The notes under the pieces: model-generated
Databases searched by the model: none
What the model saw: the letters and a program-made list of their open reading frames with translations, nothing else
What the model was told of the DNA's origin: nothing
Source of the DNA: Candidatus Peregrinibacteria bacterium
GTDB lineage: Bacteria; Patescibacteriota; Gracilibacteria; CAIRYL01; GCA-016699755
Length of the DNA stretch: 64,000 nt
Assembly: GCA_016699755.1 (NCBI GenBank)
Contig: CP065009.1
Span: 930,001 to 994,000, forward strand
Reading direction: 5' to 3'
Translations under genes and position numbers: made by a program
Shown: piece by piece, positions 8,714 to 15,805 of the stretch
Numbering within the stretch: position 1 is the stretch's first letter
Layout of the letters: every line of letters begins with the position of its first letter

Positions 8714-8725
8714 GGAGTTATTTTT
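8706..8725. terminator. Bidirectional AT-rich hairpin between the response regulator and serS
   Basis: AAAAATAA (8706-8713), loop GGAG, then TTATTTTT (8718-8725) forms an 8-bp stem with a T run on either strand. It spans the stop codons of the convergent genes. An all-AT stem makes it a weak terminator on its own. Confidence 0.45.
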
Positions 8726-9983
8726 TTAGGGAGATTCTCGTGAGACCACCAGTAAATGGATGGAGAACTTTTGGAATATCGACCGATCCATCTTCGTGCT
8801 GAAAATTTTCGAGAATAGCAACAAGCGGACGGCTTGAAACTGCTGTGCCGTTGAGTGTGTGTGCCATAACAATTTCTCCATTTTTTTGGCGAATACGGAT
8901 ATTCAAACGACGTGCCTGAAAATCGGTGCAATTTGATGTACTCGTTACCTCACGATATCTCCCCTGCCCTGGAAGCCACGCTTCAATGTCATATTTTTTT
9001 GCCGCACTCGAACCAAGATCTCCAGCAGCAATAAGCACCAACCGATAGGGAATTCCGAGTTTTTGAAGAAGCGTTTCCTCTGCTTCTCGCATTTGCTCGT
9101 GAATAGAAAAAGACTCTTCAGGAAGACAAAGTGCCACCATTTCGATTTTCTCAAACTGATGTACTCGTAAAATCCCTTTTGTGTCTTTTCCATAGCTTCC
9201 TGCTTCCCTGCGAAAACACGGAGAATATCCCGCGAACTTTTTTGGCATCTCCTCTTCCTCGAGAATTTCTCCAGCGTAATAACTCGCAAGAGGAACCTCA
9301 CTCGTCCCAATAAGATAAAGATCATCCACCCCAGGATTCACCACATAGTTTTCATCTTTTTGAAGATACCCCGTTCCAAAAATAGCCTCTTTTCGAGTGA
9401 GAAATGGAGGAATAGTAGGAGAAAAACCGAGTTTTTGAATTTCGAGAAAAGCCCAGTTCATGAGTGCCATTTGGAGAATGGCAAGTTCTTCCCGAAGAAA
9501 ATAAAAACGCGAACCAGAAACTTTTGCTCCTCGCTCCATATCGAGAATTCCAAGACGTTCGGCAATTTCCCAATGTTCTTTGGGAGAAAAAGAAAATTCA
9601 GGAATGTCTCCCCATTCTTTCATTACTACAAAATCTTCTTCTCCTCCATCGGGCACATCAGAAAATGGTGGATTTGGAAGGGTGTTGAGAAGATCATCAT
9701 AGAAAGATTGTACCGCTCGCAATTCTTCCTCCGCTTTTTTGAGTGATGCCGAAACCATCTTCATCTCCGCAAGTGCCAACTCTTTTTCCGCACCAAAAAG
9801 GGTTGGAATACGTTTATTCTCCGCATTTTGACGAGAACGAAATTCATCACAATGCACCATAAACTCACGACGCTTCTCATCAATTTCAAGAAGACGAGCG
9901 ACTGTATTATCAGGAATACCTTTTCGAGTAAGGGCGGATTGTATTTTTTCGGACTGTTCCCGAAGAAGGCGAATATCGAGCAT
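8718..9983 (-). CDS. serS: Seryl-tRNA synthetase
   Basis: Class II synthetase charging tRNA-Ser, 421 residues, the usual length. The N-terminal coiled-coil tRNA-binding arm covers about residues 30-100. The catalytic domain shows motif 2 (CFRREAGSYGKDTKGILR) and motif 3 near the end (SRPLVAILENFQ). The Thr-Ser-Glu-Val serine pocket segment (LIGTSEVPL) is present. ATG 9983 gives the standard start MLDIRLLRE. It is convergent with the response regulator and apparently monocistronic. Confidence 0.97.
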   Translation of the reverse strand: MLDIRLLREQSEKIQSALTRKGIPDNTVARLLEIDEKRREFMVHCDEFRSRQNAENKRIPTLFGAEKELALAEMKMVSASLKKAEEELRAVQSFYDDLLNTLPNPPFSDVPDGGEEDFVVMKEWGDIPEFSFSPKEHWEIAERLGILDMERGAKVSGSRFYFLREELAILQMALMNWAFLEIQKLGFSPTIPPFLTRKEAIFGTGYLQKDENYVVNPGVDDLYLIGTSEVPLASYYAGEILEEEEMPKKFAGYSPCFRREAGSYGKDTKGILRVHQFEKIEMVALCLPEESFSIHEQMREAEETLLQKLGIPYRLVLIAAGDLGSSAAKKYDIEAWLPGQGRYREVTSTSNCTDFQARRLNIRIRQKNGEIVMAHTLNGTAVSSRPLVAILENFQHEDGSVDIPKVLHPFTGGLTRISLKK

Positions 9984-10029
9984 AGAATAACAAAAGAGAT
10001 GTCAGGAGGGATGCTACCACAGATCTTTT

Positions 10030-10530
10030 TGTTTCAAAAGAGGATGTTCTGGATAACAATATCATAGGCACTTTTGAGGTACGTTCATAATGCTCTAGAG
10101 GTATTTTATAATCGTTGTGGTCTTTCGGAGTTAGAGAATATAAGTCATTCAGTCAGTTTTGGGTTGAATTCACTTGGATCAAGTATCCGATTTCCGAGTT
10201 GGATAAATTCTTCTTAAAGTGTTCTATTGAATCGTTCGATCTCTGGATTGTCTTTCGAAGCTTCATTTTTTCCAACCGGATGTATTTTTTGCGAAGAGTG
10301 ATAATCCTTATCTCCTCGTAAAATACCAATGGACATTAAGAGAAGTGTTTTCTGATGTTATGGAAATGTTCTTTACTCATCTTTTTGAGCCATTCCCATT
10401 TCTTCATAAGAGGTGGGTATGGTTTTATAGGTTTGAGAATTAAGGTCATCGAAGACAGAGAAAAACTCTATCTTAGAAGTGCTACCGATGTATCTTAATT
10501 TTTTCAGAGAAGAATACAGGCGGCGACATA
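10030..10530 (-). pseudogene. Decayed IS481/IS3-type transposase (DDE integrase) remnant
   Basis: The 815-base gap between serS and L16 has no intact gene, but its reverse strand carries fragments of a DDE integrase. One frame reads DNPEIERFNRTL, stop, EEFIQLGNR (10249 down to about 10190), then EFNPKLTE, stop, LIF, and NSERP near 10120. This is the familiar C-terminal layout of IS481-family transposases (ERFNRTLQEEF ... WLIFYNxxRPH). Farther upstream a different frame reads IEFFSVFDDL. TAA and TGA stops and frame changes show it is dead. No terminal repeats were recognised. A 6-bp hairpin (10756-10771) lies just before L16; the rest of the gap shows nothing clear. Confidence 0.75.
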
Positions 10531-10798
10531 TCCAATATATCCTGATTTATTTCCCCTGCTGGAAGAGCTCAGCAAACATTTTTTTGTTCGTGAGAGAGCA
10601 AAAAGTTTCATAAGCAGAAAATAAATGACAAATATTTGAATTCTTTATGAGTTTATCTCTTGTTCGGTTGTATTCTTGAATGATCCCATTCGAAAAATTA
10701 AGTTGACAGCCTCTTATGTTTTCCAGCAAGATACGTTGGCGCTTTTTGGCGAGTGGTCTCTTTTGAGAGACTTCTCCTCACTTTCATTTTCATAAATC

Positions 10799-11215
10799 GT
10801 GCTCATTCCGAAAAAGCTAAAATATCGAAAAGTTCACAGAGGACGCGGAACCCTTCGAGGGGTGGCGCAAACTGGTTTTGAACTTGCGTTTGGAAGTTAC
10901 GGACTCAAGGCAATTGGTCGAGGGGAAATTACAAGTCGCCAAATAGAATCAGCTCGAAGAGCTATTAACCGATACGTGAAACGCACAGGAAAGCTTTGGA
11001 TACGTATTTTCCCACACAAGCCTGTTACTCAAAAGGCCGCAGAAGTTCCGATGGGATCGGGAAAAGGATCTGTGGAGTTCTATGTATTTCCTACTCTTCC
11101 TGGAAAAGTTATCTTCGAAATGGAAGGGGTTACAGAGAGCATTGCCAGAGAGGCATTTCGCCTTGCTTCCTATAAGCTTCCTCTGAAGACAAAATTTGTG
11201 AAAAAAGAATTCTAA
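10799..11215 (+). CDS. rplP: Large-subunit ribosomal protein L16 (uL16)
   Basis: 138 residues, full length, with the conserved basic N-terminus (IPKKLKYRKVHRGRG) and the RRAINRYVKRTGKLWIRIFP and PVTQKAAEVPMGSGKG blocks that sit near the peptidyl-transferase/A-site region. The start is GTG at 10799, inferred from the family N-terminus. It opens the L16-L15 run; in most bacteria S3 and L22 come directly before it, but here they lie 23 kb away. The decayed transposase lies immediately upstream. Confidence 0.97.
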   Translation: MLIPKKLKYRKVHRGRGTLRGVAQTGFELAFGSYGLKAIGRGEITSRQIESARRAINRYVKRTGKLWIRIFPHKPVTQKAAEVPMGSGKGSVEFYVFPTLPGKVIFEMEGVTESIAREAFRLASYKLPLKTKFVKKEF

Positions 11216-11222
11216 TATCTTC

Positions 11223-11432
11223 ATGAAAACAACTCAACAAATTCGGGACCTCTCTGATAATGAAATCCGTAATGAAATTTTGCGGACAGAGCATCACCTT
11301 GTGGGACTCCGTATGAAAATTGTCACCTCACAAGAGAAAGACACCTCTAAAAAGGGAAAATTTAAAAAGTATATTGCTCGTCTCAAAACTATTTTGAATG
11401 AGCGTTCCATTGGTTTTTCTGCCACTCTATGA
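11223..11432 (+). CDS. rpmC: Large-subunit ribosomal protein L29 (uL29)
   Basis: A 69-residue, mostly helical protein near the exit tunnel, with the family pattern TQQIRDLSDNEIRNEILR and KKYIARLKTILNER. It lies in the canonical order between L16 and S17, 7 bases after L16, and overlaps S17 by 4 bases. Confidence 0.93.
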   Translation: MKTTQQIRDLSDNEIRNEILRTEHHLVGLRMKIVTSQEKDTSKKGKFKKYIARLKTILNERSIGFSATL

Positions 11433-11680
11433 GAACAAAAAAAGGAATCGTTTCTAAGAAATCTGGCGATAAAACAGTGGTGGTAACCGTTCATCGATAT
11501 GAGATGCACCCGAAATATCACAAGAGATATCGCGTTTCAAAAAAGTTTCATGCACATGACGAAGGGAATACTGTGCAAGTAGGAGATGAAGTAGTTATCC
11601 TTGAGACACGTCCTCTCTCTCGCCTCAAACGTTGGCGAGTTGTGACATCAGAAGAATTTTCTTCACTTCAACAATCATGA
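11429..11680 (+). CDS. rpsQ: Small-subunit ribosomal protein S17 (uS17)
   Basis: 83 residues of OB-fold 16S-binding protein with KKGIVSKKSGDKTVVVTV, YEMHPKYHKRY and RPLSRLKRWRVV, all family signatures. The start at 11429 overlaps L29 as ATGA, and the stop overlaps L14 in the same way, so the three are translationally coupled. Confidence 0.95.
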   Translation: MRTKKGIVSKKSGDKTVVVTVHRYEMHPKYHKRYRVSKKFHAHDEGNTVQVGDEVVILETRPLSRLKRWRVVTSEEFSSLQQS

Positions 11681-12045
11681 TTCAAGTACAAACCATTCTG
11701 TCTGTTGCAGACAATACCGGCGCAAAAGAAGTGATGTGTATTAAAGTACTCGGCGGAAGTAAACGTCGATACGCAGGAGTGGGAGACATTATTGTCGTTA
11801 CCGTAAAAAAGGCTACTCCAAAAGGCATTGTAAAACGGAAGTCTGTTCAAAAAGCAGTAGTAGTAAGACAGCGACGCGACGTTCGTCGTCAAGATGGATC
11901 CATCATTCGTTTCGATGAAAACGCTGTTGTCATTGTCAATAACGCAAAAGACCCTCGTGGAACTCGTGTTTTTGGTCCTGTTGCTCGTGAGCTTCGTGCA
12001 ATGGGTTTTCAGAAAATTATCTCTCAAGCCCCTGATGTTCTTTAG
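11677..12045 (+). CDS. rplN: Large-subunit ribosomal protein L14 (uL14)
   Basis: 122 residues, exactly the usual size, beginning MIQVQTILSVADNTGAKE. The conserved GSKRRYAGVGDIIVV and DPRGTRVFGPVARELR blocks are present. ATG 11677 overlaps the S17 stop; the frame is open to 11632, but that extension is not conserved. A 78-base gap follows before L24, the largest within this cluster. Confidence 0.97.
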   Translation: MIQVQTILSVADNTGAKEVMCIKVLGGSKRRYAGVGDIIVVTVKKATPKGIVKRKSVQKAVVVRQRRDVRRQDGSIIRFDENAVVIVNNAKDPRGTRVFGPVARELRAMGFQKIISQAPDVL

Positions 12046-12123
12046 CAAAACACAAAGAACACTCAGAAAGGCATTGACAAACACTTTTCCTCTAGGGCAA
12101 AATTTTCCGGCTTTTTTCTCATC

Positions 12124-12450
12124 GTGAAAATCAAAAAAGGCGATCATGTCGTCATTATCACCGGCAAGGACAAGGGAAAGAAGGGAAACGTCATTCGCAC
12201 TATTCCTTCAGAAGAGAGAATTGTCGTGGAGAAGGTGAACCTTTGCACCAAGCACCAAAAAAGAGACCAGAAGAGTCCTGGAGGAAAGATTCAGTTTGAG
12301 GCGCCTATTCATGTTTCAAACGTAAAAATCATTTGTCCAGAGACGAAAAAGAGCTCTCGTGTTCGCTATGAGCGAGGAAAAGATGGAAAAAAATACCGCA
12401 TCGCACAGATTTCGGGAGTAAATATTGAACGTCCTTTTGTAAAATCTTAA
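12124..12450 (+). CDS. rplX: Large-subunit ribosomal protein L24 (uL24)
   Basis: 108 residues with an N-terminal KOW motif (KKGDHVVIITGKDKGKKGNV), used in early 50S assembly. The start is GTG 12124, chosen from the family N-terminus. There is no Shine-Dalgarno; the preceding bases are pyrimidine-rich. It is separated from L5 by a single base. Confidence 0.95.
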   Translation: MKIKKGDHVVIITGKDKGKKGNVIRTIPSEERIVVEKVNLCTKHQKRDQKSPGGKIQFEAPIHVSNVKIICPETKKSSRVRYERGKDGKKYRIAQISGVNIERPFVKS

Positions 12451-12451
12451 T

Positions 12452-12991
12452 ATGTCATTCACAAAAGAGTATCGGCAGAATATTGTTCCAGAGCTTCAAA
12501 AGAAGCTGGGGAATCGAAATATACATGCAGTCCCCGCTCTTCAAAAGATAACGGTGAGTGTTGGAGTAGGAAGTTATTTGAAAAATGAGAAAACTCCTGC
12601 TTCAGTAGTAGATGGAATTACGAGAGTAACTGGACAAAAACCAATTATTCGAAATTCAACAAAGTCGATTTCAAACTTTAAACTTCGAGAGGGAATGCCT
12701 GTTGGTGTTTCTGTTACACTGCGAAAAGAGAAGATGTATGACTTCTTGGAACGGCTCGTGAAAATTGTTTTTCCTCGTATTCGAGACTTTCGTGGCTTTT
12801 CTTCACGATCGTTTGATGGACGAGGAAATTACTCACTTGGAATTCGAGACCACCTTATTTTTCCAGAAATTCCTACTGATGAAATTATTCGTTCTTTTGG
12901 AGTGCAGGTAACATTCACCACGAGTGCCAAAAATGACAAAGAAGCGAAACTCCTCTTAGAGGCTTTTGGTTTTCCCTTTCAAAAATCCTGA
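12452..12991 (+). CDS. rplE: Large-subunit ribosomal protein L5 (uL5)
   Basis: 179 residues, normal length, binding 5S rRNA. Conserved segments include ALQKITVSVGVG, TGQKPIIRNSTKSISNFKLREGMPVGVSVTL (read in parts), RDFRGFSSRSFDGRGNYSLGI and a C-terminal TSAKNDKEAKLLLEAFGFPF. The stop overlaps the S14 start by one base (TGATG). Confidence 0.97.
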   Translation: MSFTKEYRQNIVPELQKKLGNRNIHAVPALQKITVSVGVGSYLKNEKTPASVVDGITRVTGQKPIIRNSTKSISNFKLREGMPVGVSVTLRKEKMYDFLERLVKIVFPRIRDFRGFSSRSFDGRGNYSLGIRDHLIFPEIPTDEIIRSFGVQVTFTTSAKNDKEAKLLLEAFGFPFQKS

Positions 12992-13215
12992 TGGCAAAAA
13001 AATCAATGATCGTAAAGGCTGAACGAAAGCGTGAAAAGGTTCGACGAGCTGCTCTTCTCGGGAAGAAGGCAAAAATGGGTGTTCGTGCCTATAATTGTTG
13101 TAACCAATGCGGACGAACACGATCCTACTTTCGATTTTTTGGTCTTTGTCGCATGTGCCTTCGGGAACATGCTCGTCGGGGTGAGATTCCAGGGCTTACA
13201 AAATCGAGTTGGTAA
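12991..13215 (+). CDS. rpsZ: Small-subunit ribosomal protein S14, zinc-binding type (uS14)
   Basis: A short zinc-ribbon form with CNQCGR and CRMCLREHARRGEIPG ligand pairs. At 74 residues it is a little longer than the usual 61 because of a basic N-terminal addition. It starts at ATG 12991, overlapping the L5 stop by one base. The zinc form is typical of Gram-positive bacteria and CPR. Confidence 0.95.
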   Translation: MAKKSMIVKAERKREKVRRAALLGKKAKMGVRAYNCCNQCGRTRSYFRFFGLCRMCLREHARRGEIPGLTKSSW

Positions 13216-13231
13216 TTTTATTTTTTTTCCT

Positions 13232-13615
13232 ATGCAGAGCGATCCCATTGCAGACTTCTTGACGCGCATCCGAAACGCCTCGCAAGCAAAAAATGAGGTA
13301 CTTATGTGTCCCTACTCAAAGATAAAAGAGGAGATGGGAACAATACTTGAACGAGAAGGTTTTATTGAGAAATCACGAGTAGACAGAAGTGGAAAATTTC
13401 CAGTGCTTCGAATCTCACTCTCTCCAACACGTGGTCAACTCTCCCTAAAGCGAGTAAGTCGCCCTGGACGACGTGTTTATAAATCTGCTAAAGAAATCCG
13501 CTCTGTACAAAATGGGTTTGGAATTTCCATCATCAGCACAAGCTCTGGTCTTAAGACCGACACTGAAGCGAGAATGGGGAAGATGGGGGGGGAGGTACTC
13601 TGTGAGATTTTTTAA
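13232..13615 (+). CDS. rpsH: Small-subunit ribosomal protein S8 (uS8)
   Basis: 127 residues with the standard MQSDPIADFLTRIRNA start, KRVSRPGRRVY, GFGISIISTSSG and a C-terminal GGEVLCEIF. The frame extends upstream to 13031, but that part overlaps S14 and is not conserved. The leader is almost all T (ATTTTATTTTTTTTCCT), with no ribosome-binding purines. Confidence 0.97.
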   Translation: MQSDPIADFLTRIRNASQAKNEVLMCPYSKIKEEMGTILEREGFIEKSRVDRSGKFPVLRISLSPTRGQLSLKRVSRPGRRVYKSAKEIRSVQNGFGISIISTSSGLKTDTEARMGKMGGEVLCEIF

Positions 13616-13635
13616 TTTTTCTTACTTTTCATCAT

Positions 13636-14181
13636 ATGTCACGAATTGGAAAACAACCGGTTGTGATTCCTAACGGAGTAGAAGTATCCATAACAGGTGA
13701 CATCATCGCAGTAAAAGGAAAAAAAGGAGAGCTCACATTCTCTCATCACTCTCATGTTTCGGTTTCAATGGAGGAGGGAATGCTACAAGTAGTGCGAAAA
13801 AGTGATGAGAAGGAGGACAGAGCACTTCATGGACTCACTCGGGCACTTATTCAAAATATGGTTACCGGTGTAAACGAAGGATTTTCTATTCGACTCGAGA
13901 TCATCGGAGTTGGGTATCGAACACAGGTTTCCGATTCAAAAATCACACTCAGTCTTGGTTTTTCTCATCCTGTTGAGATGATTACTCCTGAAGGAATTAC
14001 AGCAGAGATCGATAAGGACACAAAGCAACTTGTTCTTTCGGGAATTGATAAACAAAAAGTTGGTCAATTTGCCGCTGAAATTCGCTCCCTTCGAAAACCA
14101 GAGCCCTATAAAGGAAAAGGAATTCGATATGCCGGAGAACATGTTCGACGAAAAGTTGGAAAAGCGGCTGGGAAAAAATAA
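13636..14181 (+). CDS. rplF: Large-subunit ribosomal protein L6 (uL6)
   Basis: 181 residues with two alpha/beta repeats. Family signatures: MSRIGKQPVVIPNGVEV at the start, LIQNMVTGVNEGFSIRLEIIGVGYR in the middle and EPYKGKGIRYAGEHVRRKVGK near the end. A 20-base pyrimidine-rich gap separates it from S8. Confidence 0.97.
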   Translation: MSRIGKQPVVIPNGVEVSITGDIIAVKGKKGELTFSHHSHVSVSMEEGMLQVVRKSDEKEDRALHGLTRALIQNMVTGVNEGFSIRLEIIGVGYRTQVSDSKITLSLGFSHPVEMITPEGITAEIDKDTKQLVLSGIDKQKVGQFAAEIRSLRKPEPYKGKGIRYAGEHVRRKVGKAAGKK

Positions 14182-14193
14182 TTTTCTAAAGTT

Positions 14194-14541
14194 ATGACTA
14201 TGAAAAAACGACAACAATGGTTCAATCGTAAAAATCGAGTTCGAAAGACGATTGGAAAGGGAACCTCTCTGCGTCCAAGAATGCTCGTATTTTGTAGTAA
14301 TCGGGCACTTTATGTGCAGATCATAGATGATGAAAAACAAGTGACCGTTGCCTCAGTACACTCACTAAAAGAGAAAAACGGATCAACCATGGAGACCGCC
14401 AGAAAAATAGGAACAGAAGTTGCCAAGCGTGCCCAAGAAAAAAAGGTGCAGTCTATCGTTTTTGATAGAAATGGCTACCAATATCATGGAAAAGTAAAAG
14501 CAATTGCAGAGGCGGCACGTGAAGCTGGTCTTCAATTTTAA
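14194..14541 (+). CDS. rplR: Large-subunit ribosomal protein L18 (uL18)
   Basis: 115 residues, 5S rRNA binding. The basic N-terminus leads into RPRMLVFCSNRALYVQIIDD, then ETARKIGTEVAKRAQEKKVQSIVFDRNGYQYHGKVKAIAEAAREAGL (read in parts), a complete family match. ATG 14194 or the ATG two codons later could start it. Confidence 0.96.
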   Translation: MTMKKRQQWFNRKNRVRKTIGKGTSLRPRMLVFCSNRALYVQIIDDEKQVTVASVHSLKEKNGSTMETARKIGTEVAKRAQEKKVQSIVFDRNGYQYHGKVKAIAEAAREAGLQF

Positions 14542-14564
14542 TTTTCTTCTTATTAAGACTACAT

Positions 14565-15203
14565 ATGAGCGATGAAATCAAAATTACGACCCCCTCAGGT
14601 GAGGATTTAAATACTTCAGAAGAAGAAAAGGGTGTTTCTTCTCGAGGAGGAAAAAGAGGAAAAGGGGAGCGCTCAGGAGGGAAAGGCCGAAAGAGAAACC
14701 GTCGAGAAGGTGGGGAACGAGAAGCAAAAGAATTTGAAGAAGAGCTCCTTCAGGTCGACCGTGTAACGCGCGTTGTAAAAGGAGGACGTCGTTTGCGTTT
14801 TCGTGCCACTGTTGTTATTGGTGATCGAAAAGGGCGAGTTGGTTTTGGAACAGATAAAGCAGCAGAAGTGCCACAAGCTATTCAAAAAGCCGTTCGGGAT
14901 GCCAAAAAAAATCTTATTACTGTCCCCATGGTCAATGGAACCATTCCACACCAAATGAAAGTAAAATTTAAATCGGCAAAAATACTTATTATGCCAGCAA
15001 AATCAGGATCAGGAATTATTGCCGGAGGTGCTATGCGAAAAATTGCAGATCTTGCTGGAATTGAGGATATTCTTGGAAAAAATATTGGAACGAGCAATAG
15101 GATCTCTTCAGGAAAAGCAATGATGATTGCTCTTAAAAACCTTTCCCAACCAAAGGAAGAAAAGAAAGAGTTTGCCAAAGAGACAGTAGCTTTGGCAAAA
15201 TAA
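14565..15203 (+). CDS. rpsE: Small-subunit ribosomal protein S5 (uS5) with a charged N-terminal extension
   Basis: The S5 core (double-stranded RNA-binding fold plus C-terminal domain) starts near residue 65 with VDRVTRVVKGGRRLRFRA and includes GDRKGRVGFGTDKAAEVP and GSGIIAGGAMRKIADLAGIEDILGK in parts. Total length is 212 residues, about 45 more than usual. The extra N-terminus is low complexity, acidic and then rich in Arg, Gly and Lys (RGGKRGKGERSGGKGRKRN). L15 follows directly, with no L30 gene between them. Confidence 0.96.
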   Translation: MSDEIKITTPSGEDLNTSEEEKGVSSRGGKRGKGERSGGKGRKRNRREGGEREAKEFEEELLQVDRVTRVVKGGRRLRFRATVVIGDRKGRVGFGTDKAAEVPQAIQKAVRDAKKNLITVPMVNGTIPHQMKVKFKSAKILIMPAKSGSGIIAGGAMRKIADLAGIEDILGKNIGTSNRISSGKAMMIALKNLSQPKEEKKEFAKETVALAK

Positions 15204-15227
15204 TTGTCCCTTTTATAAACGATTTTT

Positions 15228-15722
15228 ATGAAACGATCAGATTTAGTACCGGCAGTAGGAAGCAGAACGAAGAAGGTTCGTCGTGGACGAGGCGATGGAA
15301 GTGGGTCTGGAAACTATTCCGGAAGAGGAATGAAAGGGCAAAATGCTCGTGCTGGAGGAGGTGTTCGTGTTGGATTTGAAGGAGGTCAAACTCCCCTGCT
15401 CCGCAGAACTCCAAAACAAAGAGGATTTCGAAATCCAAATCGTGTTGAATTTCTTGCCATCAATTTTCATATTCTTGAAAAGAAATTTTCAGATGGAGAG
15501 GTCGTTTCTCCTGCTACTCTCCTCGAAAAGCGAATTATTCGAAACCTCAATAAACCCGTAAAAATTTTGGCAACTGGTACCCTTACAAAACAGGTTTCAT
15601 TTGAAGGTATTACTTTTTCCAAATCTGCGGAAAGTGTTCTTCAAAACAAGAAGGGATCTGTTCCAAAAAAGAAGTCTTCAGTGCAAGTGGCACCAAATGT
15701 TTCAGAAGAAGCTCCTCAATAA
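15228..15722 (+). CDS. rplO: Large-subunit ribosomal protein L15 (uL15)
   Basis: 164 residues. The Gly/Arg-rich N-terminus (KKVRRGRGDGSGSGNYSGRGMKGQNARAG, in parts) and the core RRTPKQRGFRNPNR are typical. The C-terminal 25 residues form a Lys/Ser tail. In most bacteria secY and adk follow; here a terminator and an ABC exporter follow, so the operon ends at L15. Confidence 0.95.
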   Translation: MKRSDLVPAVGSRTKKVRRGRGDGSGSGNYSGRGMKGQNARAGGGVRVGFEGGQTPLLRRTPKQRGFRNPNRVEFLAINFHILEKKFSDGEVVSPATLLEKRIIRNLNKPVKILATGTLTKQVSFEGITFSKSAESVLQNKKGSVPKKKSSVQVAPNVSEEAPQ

Positions 15723-15743
15723 AGAAATCTTAGAAACACATTT

Positions 15744-15773
15744 GAAAAAGCCGCTTGAAAAAGCGGTTTTTTT
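15744..15773 (+). terminator. Intrinsic terminator after the ribosomal protein cluster
   Basis: CCGCTT (15751-15756), GAAA loop, AAGCGG (15761-15766), with a run of seven T after it and A-rich sequence before. It is a stable GC stem with a GNRA-type loop, 21 bases after the L15 stop. Confidence 0.9.
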
Positions 15774-15805
15774 GTATTTTTTATCTCTTATCTGCATCAA
15801 TCTCT

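Noticed and set aside
10547..10729. A 60-residue minus-strand ORF in the serS-L16 gap
   Set aside because: It lies in decayed transposase sequence and is interrupted on both sides; no start signal or family match.
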